From positions 372,001 to 436,000 of the forward strand of contig RBKR01000024.1 in NCBI GenBank assembly GCA_004835665.1: 64,000 nt of DNA, given 5' to 3'. A model generated the notes under the pieces. That model worked only from the letters and a program-made list of their open reading frames with translations. It was not told the origin of the DNA and ran no database searches. The position numbers and the translations under genes are program-made. The DNA comes from Phoma sp. XZ068. Lineage: Eukaryota; Ascomycota; Dothideomycetes; Pleosporales; Didymellaceae. This document shows, piece by piece, positions 48,110 to 59,133 of the stretch. The first letter of the stretch is position 1; the number at the start of each line of letters is the position of its first letter.

Positions 48110-50507
48110 ATGCGACAACGTTTACCGATTAAGAGTTTCTCCAATAACAGCAATTATACTGGGTCTGACACAGCTGTTGGTGTGAAGCTGTATACAGATC
48201 CGACATGCGTCAAGGACGTTGCAGACAACAGTGAGAATGACGATGATGAAGCATGGCTCTTGCCCAGCACGGATCATCCGCCTGGGTACTACCTGCAACA
48301 GCTAGAGATGTTCAATGAACAAGAGTACACACAAGAGGACTACAAGGACAGCAGTACTCGCTTGCTCAATCGTATGGAAGATCAGTGGAACCGGTACGTC
48401 TCCCGTTCCCCTCGTAGGTTTCACTAAAACACATGTACTAATCCTAGCATAGATGCTGGACGTACCTTGAGAATGACCGAAATCGTGACTTCGCAACCGT
48501 ATCTGTTGCTACTTGGCCAACGCGAGGGAAAAGACAGGAGAAGACTCCCTGGAACCAAGCTTACCAGCTCCCTAGCAACGTATTGGAAGGTTTTCCGCCT
48601 GGTGTACGAAAGAGCAGTTGGTGTAAAACTAGATGGAAAATTGAATCGGGTCATGCACAAGGTATTAAGAGCTAGCCTTCTAGTTCCAGTCTTATATAAG
48701 TATTCATGTCTAACTTAATTAACAGGTACTAAGGAAGCTGGCAAAGAAGCATGGTCTAAAGAAGATAGGTCGAGATAAGGCCTGCATGTATGTCGAGGAT
48801 CTGGCCAGAGTGCTGCAAACGAACCTTGTAACGACAGAAAAGAGATACCCCATGGCCGCTATAGGATACAAGCCCAGCTCTATCTACAACTGGGTGGATT
48901 TACAGCGAATCGGCCCCAGGCTCTTCTTAGTCTCTGCTACCGGCATATACAAGTGACGCTGCTACGGGATCCCGAGGGTGGCCCTCATCGAGTATTGTTG
49001 GAGTTTACCTTTGAATTCACAAAGGAATTCCTTGGTATCAAAGACATGTGTGTAATTATTCTGTGCTGGGACTTATACGCTTGCTGACATTTCTCTAAGG
49101 AATACCTTCCCTCTCCCCGAGATTATGTACGATGAGACACTCCTCTTTAGTCCACAAGTCTTCCTCCTTGGTCTGCTCTTCTGCGATCAGGCGTTTGCAG
49201 CCTACAATCTAATCTCACCAGAGGAACTAAGCAGGTTGACGATTCCGCCGGGCCGTAACCAGCTGCCATTACGCCTAAACCGGATGTTAGATGATATTCC
49301 CGTGTTTCGAAAAGCAGAACGGAACCTGCATGGTTGGGACATCTCTCCTAATAAGCAGCTTCCCTACTCTACCCTGCTGCCGTGGATCCGGATCTTGGGC
49401 GAAGTTACAGGGTTTGCTCAAGTTACCCACCCCTATTCGCTAAGATATGCTGGAGGGAAGGCGTTTAATGATAATGACAAGTCCTGAGATCTATATTATA
49501 CAAGGTGTATGATGTAGGATGTAGAACTAACGTAGTGCGTAGGCAACGTTAGTGAGTCTATGCAGAACCTAATGATGGGCCATGCCAGCATAGCGACATT
49601 CTTGAAGCATTACCTTTCGCGACGTATCACGGTTGACACGCAGGCTGTCGTGCGAGGCATCCAGCCCCAGACAGCCCTCATGCGGGCGGCTTGTACTATG
49701 AGCCGTTCGATTGATCGTCGTCGGCCACGACGACTCACACAAGAACAGTCTGCATCTGTGAATGATGATCCTTCCGTTCGTTTCCTGCTTGACCGACGAG
49801 AGCAACTTAAACGTACAGTTCCTGATGCAACAAAACATCCCAAGTACAAAGCGCTTTCCTCCAAGATCAACCAAGAGAGGCAGCGTAAACGGCACGCCCT
49901 TCTTAAGGAGATCAAGGAACGCTGGGAGCTTGAACAGCCTGTGCGTGATGTTGAGCAGCAGCTTGCTGGCTTAGAATTTAAGGACGATCCGGAGCTGGTT
50001 CACGACATTATGCTCCCGGCTCAAGGGGAGCTGGCCGATTCGGTCCTGTCGAAACCAGGAAATACTATAAAAGAGGAGATGGATAGGCGTAATAGGGCCA
50101 TTCGCGCGGTTACCCTGTACTGTCGCGTTGAAGAGGGGAAAATGAAGCCTGTCCAAATAGGAGGGCGGAGCATGAACACCGCCCCACCCGTCAAGAGCCA
50201 GCTAGAATATGAGGAAGAAGCATTAGAAGCAGCCAAGGTTTCGGTATTCAAGGAGAAAAGACCGAAAGTATGTTTCCTTTGCCTAGGCAACGAGCAACTG
50301 CCGCTAGCACAACGCATACGTCCCTTTGGTACCCCAGGCGATCTCAGTAAGCATCTTGGACGCAAGCACTTAAACTACATCGAGAAGAGGGGGGGTATTA
50401 GTTGCAATCTTTGTAAGGTGCCCTTAATAAACAAGATGCACTTGCAACGACATGCTCAAGATATTCATGGAACTGTGTCGCCTAAGTATACCTATGATTA
50501 CTACTAG
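48110..50507 (+). pseudogene. DUF3435 (Captain-type) tyrosine recombinase with C2H2 fingers, broken
   Basis: Reconstructed exons: 48110-48393, 48453-48661, 48726-49047, 49100-49476 and 49543-50507. The family is the fungal DUF3435 tyrosine recombinases, which include the Captains of Starship elements; known members cut and rejoin DNA in the nucleus. Visible catalytic-type residues: Arg at 48911-48913 (ANRPQAL), Arg at 49443-49445 (YSLRY), His at 49581-49583 (MMGHAS) and Tyr at 49611-49613 (KHYLS). Two C-terminal zinc fingers follow (CFLC...HLGRKH, then CNLC-X12-H-X4-H). Three lesions are seen: a frame change near 48,508-48,521 in exon 2 with some family residues missing; a one-base loss in the C-run at 48848-48851; and a damaged splice donor at 49477. 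The second could be a sequencing slip. The last exon stays open for over 300 codons. Start chosen at the first Met after which the reading resembles the family; an ORF extends further upstream. Confidence 0.85.
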
Positions 50508-51438
50508 CACTAAGAATATCGTGTCAGGATGTAAAGCCAAATCCTAAATTGTTCAAGCTGCCCTCTCTACATGTTGATGACTAAGTATCGTGAAGAGGCA
50601 ACAAGCAACGACTTTATTTGTTTGGTAATCATGTAGAAGCGGTTCTTCTGGTGCATCCCGCTGCGAAGCACGTTTGCACTTCTCCTCCTTGTCCTTGCAT
50701 GTACGTTGGTCCGCCAATTGCCATTTAATCCAAGCGTCATTAAATTTATTCACTTCGTTTTCATACCTTTTATAGGCCCTGAAACACATTTGCAAACTTG
50801 TGTAGGTTAATGCAGCCACCATGTTCGGACTGTTTTCACAACATCAAGTCCTACGTCCAATGCCAGTCCTAATTCCATTGTTAATGTCAATCCTAGCGTG
50901 CCAGGACGCCTGGTATAACGGGACAGGTTCGCACTTCGGAGCCTCGCTACCTCTTGCTCGCAAGTATACAAAGCTATGGTTAGCGTATTGATGTTCTGCA
51001 GCCTTCTCTCCACATTTACATCAAGGTCCGATGCCAACCACCACAATCTTGACTTTGCTGTCAATCGTTTCGTCAGCGCTATCAATCAACCCTTCGTCAA
51101 TACCCCCTGTCTATTCGCGACGAGAAAGGATTTCATAGAGATCAGAGGGTCTGGCAGAAGGCACATTTGAGGAGAATGGTATTTCTCAGCTTAAAAGGCT
51201 GCTTTGACATAAGAAGTGTGCAGTCTGGGAGTTTCGCTAGGTAAGAGCTTGAGATCGCAAAAGCGTTCCAGCGTGTCGGAATGCGCTAATGCTTTTACCC
51301 TGCAGACAAGCCTGCAGTAGCGTGCTCAGATGTCGTTGTAAGCTACCGTAACAAATTCGGCACTATGCCCATCGCAGATCGGCTGCTCAAATCGCTGTGG
51401 CGCATGATGGCAGCCTTATAGCGTCTGGGATGAGATGC
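50508..51438. other. Intergenic region with two unassigned small frames
   Basis: Two overlapping minus-strand frames (51,085-50,807 and 50,822-50,553) are open and give plausible charged sequences, one with an ERRLQNINTL...CEQEVARLR stretch that could be helical. I tried to join them through GT-AG introns and found no join that keeps frame, and I recognise no family. They may be remnants of one decayed gene. Nothing else stands out. Confidence 0.3.
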
Positions 51439-53094
51439 TCATTCCAACCATGCAGCTGCTTTTCCCTTTTTCGTATCTAACTGCAGATCGATAACCCAGA
51501 TTTCCTCCCCCAGCACACTCTCTCGTTCTAAACTAGCACGAACTCGCTTACTGGTCTTCTTGCTTACAGGTGGAATATGATGGACCGCTTTTCTTTGGGT
51601 CAGCTGCTGATGGGATGTCGCGAGGTCAAGGTCCTTGCAGATACTTTGCAGGGAGTTTTGTCCTCTAGGAACGATCCTGATGTATTGTATCTTGTATGAA
51701 ACAGCAAAACACAATACAAGTCCTGCGTGTGAACCAGACTCGAAAAGGACTGCTCCCACTTGTTTGATCTCCCTTGGGGTCCTTTTGTAGCGGTTCATTG
51801 TCATCGTTTTCAGATTCCATTGCAAAGGTGGAAAGGCCTGCACTGGCTTCAACGAGGATGGTCGTTCGCGTATCCATACCGACTGAATGAACCTCAGATC
51901 TGAGAATCCCATGAAGGTTCGAAAATTATGAAGTGGTATAAGGATTGTAGCAGATATTGCGGTGGTCAGCCTCTGGAAGTCCACAAGATGAAAGCCAGGG
52001 AAATCTTCTGCGCATCCCGGATAACTATCCCATTCCGTCGTACACTTCTGGACTGAGCATAACATGGCGGGTCTTTCCAAGGTGTCATCCTGTCCATGCT
52101 TTCTCAGATGCAGAGCCAAGACGTGCGTATACTGGTCTTCCAAACGGCAAGCTAATACGCCTAGATATGTCTCGCGATGGCCTTGACTGAGTATGGGTAG
52201 TGTCAATTTGACTCCTTGGTGTGTCATCTGCCAAGAGTTCGAGACGATGCTGTTCGCAACCTGGACAACTTTGCCACAAGGTTGGAAGTGTGACGGCGAT
52301 GGGGCCAGGATCCCTGTGTCAATCCCTCGAAACCATAGGAAAAGAGAGCAATCATCGGAGGTTCTGAGCAGTTTATCTTGTAGACGCATGAAAGCCTTCT
52401 CGCCTTCGCCATAGATGAGCGTCATGTTTACATCTAACAATCCTAGAAGACAGTAGGCTCGATCCTCAACACGGGTGGTTTCTCTGCCAGCAGCCCAGGA
52501 CAGCCTTCTGGCTAGACTGAGCTCGTATAGGTCGCACCGGTGGCTCAAAACTAGTGAGTCGATCCCAGTGATAGCTGATAACGGTCCAACGAGACCACTC
52601 TTAGTGCCGATGCGTTTCCATTCGTGATCGAAGATTGTGACATCAACAGGAGCAATCAGCTCCTGCAAAGTCCAACCTCGAGAAAACCAGCGACTGTTCT
52701 TGAGTCGAGAGTGAAGGTACCCAACTTCGCCAACCTTGCACACCTCGATAGACACGTCAGATAGATATGCATAACACTTATCGGCACTCTGATACCAGCG
52801 GAACATGGAGTTGATAGCTTCTGAAAGCTCCGCACTGCTTGCTTTGTTGATACAGCACGTGTCTGCCCAGACAAAGTGCAAGCCGTCGATCTGAGCCTGC
52901 CTACTACAAAATACAAGCTTCTGGTAGCCTTGCCTTCAATTGATCTCACCCTTGACCGGGCTTTCTAGCTCTTCGTATGTGACTTCCTGACCAGGCAGCC
53001 ACGTATGTGAGAGGATTGCATATTCAGGCAGATTGCCGTCTCCGTATTCCACAAGGTCGAACTCGCCATCGGAACGGATCTTCAGAAAACGCAT
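51439..53094 (-). pseudogene. HET-domain protein with one in-frame stop
   Basis: Single-exon frame of 551 codons from MRFLKIRSDGEF. HET is the domain of fungal incompatibility proteins that trigger cell death after non-self fusion. Its marks are all here: YAILSHTW (25-32), EVTYEEL (37-43), GYQKLVFC, a WADTCCINKASSAELSEAIN stretch, then SRWFSRGWTLQELIAP and AYCLLGLLDVNMTLIYGEGEKAF. Codon 53 (52936-52938) is TGA, inside the conserved part; the frame continues on both sides with no shift. No GT-AG intron removes it while keeping frame and motif. CGA-to-TGA or TGG-to-TGA by one transition would explain it. The ~350 residues after the HET domain match nothing I know. Divergent from the BTB gene, with 346 bp between starts. 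Start chosen because the HET motif begins within 25 residues of this Met; the frame extends upstream without family features. Confidence 0.82.
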
Positions 53095-53440
53095 CGAGAT
53101 TGTTGTGGGTGTGCGGCGGCGTGGGTCGATAAGCGTTGCAGACGTATGCGGTAGCACCAAAGGCACCCGACACGGCAGCCTTGTCGCGAGGGTGCAGCGT
53201 TCAGAAATCTTGCTTTGTTCTGAGTCTTCAAATCGAGAAGTTGACAAAACCCTGCACTGCACATCAGAATGCTGCTTAGAGGTTGCAGACTGCGACAAGC
53301 TGAATTCTGGTCCGGTGAGATTGCTTGATCCGGCTTAAGGCGGGGCAAGCCGGCGACGCAAGGCTGCCAACCAGTGGGAGCATTAGAGGCGCGTGTTGCC
53401 CCACCACTATAAAGGCGCTTCACTTACTTCTCCGGCGCGC

Positions 53441-54391
53441 ATGCTTGCGCTCGCGGAGAGAAGACGGCGGCGAGCCCAGTCGAAGCAAGATAAAGCCAAA
53501 AATTGTAATCAGTACAATCGTGATCTTGGTCTATCTTACGTATCTCTCATACGAGACGTTGAGCTTGTAGCACCTGATCTAAATAACAAGGAGATCGACG
53601 CAGTTATGCCAGTATGTTTTTCTCTTGCCCCTCAGATGATTTCTTGATGCTTCGTCGATGCCGGTCTGATACTGAGTTATAGCCTGCAACGGACCTCCCA
53701 AATTTGAACTTTGTCAGCAAGTATGTGCTAAATCAGGCCTATCAACTGTGGCGCCGCAAGACAGGCTAATCTACCATTCAGAATGTTCAATAAGCAAGAT
53801 TACTCGGACGTAACCATCTTCATCCATGGCACTAAGCTTTACGTGCATCGTTTCGTGATTTGTGCTCAAAGCCGCTATTTTGCGAAAGCATTCCAGGATA
53901 AGATGTTCGCGGAGGGTTGTGAAGGCGAGATCAGATTCAATGAAGGCAGTGCCATGGCTCACTGGAGAGTCTTTGAGTATCTGTACACTGGCGACTACAC
54001 AGATGATCTCAAAATGGAGGGCCTGCAAGGTAATCATCTCTTCACAGACCTGCACGTCTGGCATGCTGACGTAAAGCCAGACGACTCAGCCATGCTGAAA
54101 GATTCCAGAGTGCATGCTTTGGCTGACATGTTCTTCCTAAGAGATCTCGAGGTACTCGCTCTGACCAAGATGAAGCACCGACTAAAGGTCGGTTGGCAAA
54201 GTAAGAGCTTCCCGGATTGCGTCGAAGAAATCTATGCTATTACCAGAAGCTCCTGTTCTATGCGTTTAGCTGTCGCTCGGATCGCAGCTGAACACAGGAA
54301 AGACTTACAAAAAGAAGAAGTGTTCCTGAGTCTCTTACATGGAGGTGGAGATTTTGTGGTCGATTTCTATAAAGCGCTCCGGATCTGGTAG
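53441..54391 (+). CDS. BTB/POZ domain protein (three exons)
   Basis: Exons 53441-53611, 53683-53720 and 53782-54391, giving 272 aa. Both introns have GTATGT donors, CTGAT or CTAAT branch sites and AG acceptors, and all phases agree. The third exon starts the BTB fold: QDYSDVTIFI, then a LYVHRFVICAQSRYF segment (the usual 'hidden' core where the domain says H-k-..L...S.yF), then EYLYTGDYTDD. BTB domains dimerise and in fungi often link to ubiquitin ligase or act as scaffolds; I see no second domain such as MATH or Kelch, so the partner is unknown. The basic first exon (RRRRRAQSKQDKAK) could be a nuclear signal. If the upstream exons are wrong, the protein starts at 53783 (202 aa). Convergent with the deaminase gene, 44 bp between stops. 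Confidence 0.75.
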
Positions 54392-54435
54392 TCATTTTGA
54401 AAGGGTCGCTATTGTTGCAATGGGCCCGGCGTCGA

Positions 54436-56154
54436 TCAGTCTTCAAGTTGAACCCCTCCATTATCATCCGAATCGCTGACAAACTCTTCCAGAGGTGGCT
54501 GCAAAGCTTGCAATACATTGTCTGAGATAACCTCGTCAGAAGCGCCCCTCAGAACAATGTGACCACTCTCTTCCTCAATCGTGTTCAGGATCGGAGATGC
54601 TCCCCAAGATCCTGAAGTGCGCGGGCTTTCAGAGCGCTCACAAGACACAGTTCCCTCAGCTGCTAGACTCAGAGGATCATCTGACCCTCCTATTACCTGC
54701 TCGACTTGCTCGCTTCGAGCAGACAACGTGATGTTGGTGAGGGAGTCTGGATGCCAAGCCCTAGGCGCAGTCTTTCCACAGAGTTGATGCAAGGCTTCTT
54801 TTCGAACCTCTTGATTTATGGCATTCAGAATATCTCGTCGGTGATTTGGACTGATGATGCCCCCTGTTGCGCTGACATCAGGCGGCCGCCAATTCAGGTA
54901 GATTTTGTTGTGAGAGGCGGGCTCCACGACGTGTGCTGGATGGTGTCGAAAGTAGAGAAGGCAGCAGAAACACGCGGGCTTGCTGCAGGCAATGAATGGG
55001 TCATCGCATGCAAACTGCATCCCATGTGCATGGAAGTGTTCCAGCACTTGAATCTCAGCATGAACACAAGAGCCCTGATCAGGCCTAGCGTAATTATCCA
55101 TATACCGGCTGAATAGCTGGTAGCGACTGTCCATATGTGTAAGTGCCTCCTGATACAGATCTAGCTCGGGAGAATTGGCTGGCAGCATACGGACGAGTAC
55201 TTTATCGAGTGTGGTCATTTGGTCTGCCGGAGGTATTGCGGATTTGACCGGGACAGGAACGCTGCAGACTTTGAAATCGTGAAGCAGAGAGAAGAGTCTT
55301 GGTGCGCAAGATACTAATGTATCAGCCGCTCGAAAATGGTAGCCCAGCCTCCCGATGTAGTGTCTGATCATGCCGAAAGCAACATGTATTGCGTCTCTGT
55401 TGCTTCCGTAAGTGGGCTCTGCACTGAGTCGAGCGAGGGCATGCATAAAACCCGAATTACGGCTTGCATATGCAGAGCGGCACAGGTCCGAAGGACTGCT
55501 GGCATGCTCCCAACTCTGCAGCCATTCGAGGAGGCCGGGCTCTGTGAGGAAATTCTTGTATCATCGACCACGATGGTAATGTTTGGATTTGAACTCACCG
55601 ACCATTTGCTTCGTCCCGGCAAGATAAGCAGTGCATTTTTGAAGTAAGGGTCTGAGATGGCTCCGGTACTTCTTGATCCTTGGGGTCGCAAAAGCAATAC
55701 ACTTCGATGCCAGCTCTGCGGCAAGTTGCGTAGCTTTTGAAGCAGCCGATACATGGACGATTTGCGTCAAGATCCAGCGAATGAAGTCGATGGTCTTCGT
55801 TTTCGAACCCACGTTGGACGCGACCCAGAATATGTGCCTTTGCGGTGTGGACTGCAGCCCAATGGCGGTCACAGTCTCACCGCCTTTGTCGTAGTCGCAC
55901 ATATATGCCAAGTCACTCAGAAACATTCTTCTTACGTCAAGAAGCGGAAGATGTGCAATGTCCTTCCGTGAAGGCATCGCGGCGCGCACATGGTCTCCCC
56001 TTGTACGCCCAAGCGTATACGGCAGGACGAGAGGCTCGTAGAATCGACTGAGCAGACGTTCTTGCGGATTGATGCGTGGACGATTGGGCGAAGCAGAATC
56101 TGTCCTAGTGCTTGCCTTCGATCCTCTTTTCCGTTTCGTCATTTTTCGATGCAA
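54436..56154 (-). CDS. OTT_1508-type deaminase family protein (two exons)
   Basis: Exons 56154-55599 and 55541-54436 join in frame through a 57-bp intron (donor GTGAGT, acceptor CACAG), giving 553 aa. The zinc-site signature of the OTT_1508-like deaminases is present: CVHAEIQVLEHF with H346 and E348, then CSKPACFCC with C376 and C379. This is a predicted cytidine-deaminase-fold family common in fungi; the substrate is not known to me and nucleic acid is only a proposal. The N-terminal ~30 residues are basic and Ser/Thr-rich (KRKRGSKASTRTD), which could be a nuclear signal; the C-terminal ~90 are acidic and low in structure. An alternative start Met lies four codons in. The gene appears intact. 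Its 3' end faces the BTB gene. Confidence 0.8.
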
Positions 56155-57114
56155 GTCAGGTTGATGAGCAGTATTGACAAGGGATGATCGGAGGAGTGCG
56201 AGGGCGCAGATCCTGTGGGCTGAGGATCAGGCAGAAAGCTAACGACGCGGAGAAAGCGAATGGGCTCAGCATTGCCATTCGTCACGCATGCGGGGTACTG
56301 AATACCGGACGTGCGTCTGTAGCCTTAGTCATGCCCTTCCATGCGTAGCCAACGCACCAACATTGCGATCATGGCACATTTAGCACAGCTCTTGAAGCGT
56401 CCATCCTCGCGTGAACCCCTACACTTCCGAAACAATGCCTCCCAGTCGCTGCATGCGGCCGTCTCCGTCACAGCTGGTAGAATGGTATAGTTGCGACAAG
56501 GCAGACAAGGCAGCCTGGCGAGGCAGTGCATGCAATCGGGGCTGAAGGTGCTGCTGGCTACCTCAAGCGCCCAGCGTCCTGCGCCGCCTCGCCTCACCAT
56601 CTGCGCTGGGGCAGTGTTTGCCTTGTAAACTCAAGTCGTCGTTGTAGCGTCTCGCCTGGCTCGGTGACGAGGGCAGGCACGACCGGGGAAACAGAAAACA
56701 GCTGCCTGCATGGCCCCTGAAATAAGAGCCACCTAAGGCCAGGTGGTCAGTGGAAGCGGCAACTCTCAGCCACAGTGCGCGGCACCTGACATCTCAGCAC
56801 GCTAAGAGGTGCTAGCAGCGCACGTCTGGTTAGACGCGTTTTAACGATCTCGGCTGCTTGCGCGGAGAAACTACTAGGATACACACTCCCTACCTTCAGT
56901 TAACTCTTTAAGTGTGTAGTCTTGATCTTTGCTATCTTAGCTTTCTTTCTAGCCTACTAAGCTCTTTATAGGTATAGACTATTTCAAACAAACAAGTGGG
57001 TATAAAAGGAGAGTTAATAGATAGTACTTATAAAGTAAGCAACAGCATAGTTAACAACATGTTTTTTAGTCTTAGAGGCTAATATGCTAAGAGAACAAGA
57101 CTTATAGAATAACT
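56155..57114. promoter_or_regulatory. Intergenic region with a TATA box for the downstream gene
   Basis: The deaminase gene and the next gene diverge from this 960-bp region. A TATA-like box (TATAAAAGG) at 57001-57009 lies 106 bp before the next ATG, a sensible distance. A Cys-rich 91-codon minus-strand frame at 56,600-56,325 is open but has no upstream signals or family I know, so I leave it uncalled. The 200 bp before the TATA box are more A+T-rich than the surroundings. Confidence 0.45.
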
Positions 57115-57903
57115 ATGGTGTTTACGCTCGCAAAAGGCGCTCGCTCAGTCAGTTCGTACGGCCATTTTACACCAGCTGAACAATGCCTATACTGGAAGCA
57201 CATCGAATCAAAGGCACGGCTACAGCCGAGGCTGATTGTTCAAGGGCCACCTCAACCACAAAGGCTATATCCGCGAGGTTATCGTCCTGAGATCTCTGCC
57301 TGGGCTCCACCTGACTTGAACCAGAAACGTCGAGACGATCTCTTGCCAGATAGCATCCTGAAGATTGTATCGTGGAACCTTCAATGGTCTATGTCTGATC
57401 CAGCACGTCGAGTGACTGCAGTGCTTGATCATTTGCAAGACCGTTTTGGAACAGCACTAGGCCCTCTGGTTGTCATGCTCCAGGAGGTCTGTCAGGAATC
57501 CCTTCAAGCCCTCCTCGAAAATCCACGGGTGCAAAGAAACGTCAACATGACTGACTCGACACCTCCACGCTCCATACACGATGACGTGCACGGAGATTCC
57601 TTTGTTTTCAAGAAGTTGTACTGGGAGGCAAAACCGTATTTCACCCTCATGATGTTACCGAAAACACTCAGGATACTGGATTGTTTCCGCGTATCCTTCG
57701 TTAGCAGGATGGCAAGAGACGCGCTCTTTGTTGATATCCCGATATCAGCTGGAGGTCAATCGATAACCGGCAGGTCGATTCGTCTTTGCACTACCCATCT
57801 AGAATCTCTGTACGGCAATGAGACTCATCGATCCAGTCAACTAGCCACAATCTCGAAGTTGACTAAAGAGACACGAGCCATGGCTCGCTTGGACAGACGT
57901 TAA
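57115..57903 (+). pseudogene. Endonuclease/exonuclease/phosphatase-family protein, 3'-truncated
   Basis: 262 codons. The N-terminal half of an EEP-fold enzyme is clear: ILKIVSWNLQW (catalytic Asn motif, near 82-92), VVMLQEVC (metal-binding Glu, near 118-125), RDALFVDIPI and IRLCTTHLES (a conserved His strand). EEP enzymes hydrolyse phosphodiester or phosphomonoester bonds; this subtype resembles the TDP2-like group common in fungi. After SSQLATISKL the family normally continues to a GGDMN/GDFN motif and a final SDH motif. Here the frame ends within 15 residues and I find neither motif in the next 600 bp in any plus frame. It is therefore probably a truncated, inactive copy. A TATA box upstream suggests the 5' end is real. 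Confidence 0.68.
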
Positions 57904-58501
57904 TGGTCTGTGTCGAGTTTGAAGTGTGCAGGGCAAGCGAAGGCAGGCTGAGCACTTTCTTAATACAGTATCCGTGGAGATAGTCACCTGGTACAGCCGC
58001 TAGCGAATGCAGCTTCACCCCTGCGCGCTGCTGCAACACCGTTTCCGCCAGCGTGCTGACAGGGGTCAGCTGCCCCACTTGCTACAAGAGGTAAGGCGTC
58101 TCGACCTCGTCGATCGCACTTGTTGCCATAATAGACAGCTTCCGACCGTTCTTCGGAAATCAGCTATCGTCTACAATACAGCATCCACTACATCAGCAAC
58201 GGCTTCTGTCAGCAACCACCTGCGCGTATCATAATGAGCAGAGGCCGAAGTCAATAATCTATATGGGCTGTTCTGTACTGTGATCTAGATCAGCTTAAGT
58301 GGCAACAGGGATAGTTGACCGCTAGACGACAAAGTGTGCTTATTGTATCTCTCAGAAAACTAGCCTTCTAGAACTGTACCCAAACGCAACATCACAGCTG
58401 CGCACTGCAGTACAGCTCAGTTGACAGTCAGCAGGTATTTATATCATATTTTCTGCGTTTACTGTCAACCACCTCTTCGCGACAAAGATAGTCTTTGAAG
58501 G
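57904..58501. other. Intergenic region, nothing recognised
   Basis: About 600 bp of ordinary composition between the truncated EEP gene and the WD40 fragment. Short frames exist on both strands (for example 58,007-58,234 plus and 58,078-57,863 minus) without family features. Confidence 0.4.
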
Positions 58502-58984
58502 CTACTGGGACAGAGGAGTAGATGGAGACAGGGCCTGTTCTGGAAGTGACAACATCTCTTGATCTGTAAGCAGGTACGACCCGTCCCTAGAGAAGGCCAT
58601 GTTCGTCACCCAACTTACCCGCTCAAATGAGTGCAGCAGCCATCCTGTCTTCGCGTCCCACACCCGCACCTTCTTTTCCCACGAACCCGATGCCAGTCGA
58701 TCGCCGTCCCATGAGAAGGCTACACTCGTGACCCAGCCCCTATGGCCCTCGAGCGTCTGCAGCAGGTAGCCCCAGTCCCTGTCAAGCTCGTACCTCACCC
58801 GCACTCCCTTCGGTGCTTCGTGCGCAAAATGCTGCCGAACAACGCTTTGTTCAGGCGCGAACACCAGCGCACTGTAGTAGACTTGCAGCGGCGCTTCCTG
58901 CATCCCAGACCCGCCCCACACAATAAAGGGTAGCGCATCGTGACCGTCTTTCGACACTGCTGTACTTTCTGCCACCTTGCGCAA
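58502..58984 (-). pseudogene. WD40 fragment of a NACHT-WD40 (STAND) protein
   Basis: 160 codons. After about 25 unrelated residues the frame has APLQVYYSALVFAPEQSVVR, the linker that precedes the WD40 repeats in fungal NACHT-WD40 proteins (HET-E/NWD type). Then come one complete WD repeat (LEGHRGWVTSVAFSWDGDRL...VRVWD) and a second partial one (WVTNMAFSRDGSYLLTD). Full members have an N-terminal effector domain, a NACHT NTPase and usually many repeats, none of which I find nearby. The N-terminus bears no relation to the normal preceding helix bundle, so this is a fragment. The pogo transposon begins 44 bp upstream of its start, but the sequence beyond the transposon does not continue the gene. 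Confidence 0.75.
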
Positions 58985-59028
58985 GTGTTAGTAGTTACAT
59001 CGTAGTTGTATAGCTACTCTTTGACCTA

Positions 59029-59093
59029 ACGTGTTTTATAAGCGAGCGCCGCGTACAGGCGAGCGCCGCACCCCACCAACTTTGCGCACCTCT
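59029..59093 (+). repeat. Left terminal inverted repeat of pogo-like element
   Basis: Perfect inverse of 60816-60880. Contains two copies of an 11-bp motif GCGAGCGCCGC at 59042-59052 and 59059-59069, 17 bp apart, a likely double transposase-binding site. Confidence 0.93.
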
Positions 59094-59133
59094 CTTATCT
59101 CAACATACAATAGCTCTACGCAACGCTATTCAA

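Noticed and set aside
50553..51085. Two overlapping minus frames as one spliced gene
   Set aside because: No GT-AG join tested kept the reading frame; left as unassigned.
52890..52950. A short intron removing the TGA of the HET gene
   Set aside because: Every GT-AG pair tried is either shorter than 30 bp, breaks frame or removes the conserved GYQKLVFC segment.
56325..56600. Cys-rich 91-codon minus-strand frame as a small secreted protein
   Set aside because: No signal peptide, no supporting signals, and its Cys pattern matches no family I know.
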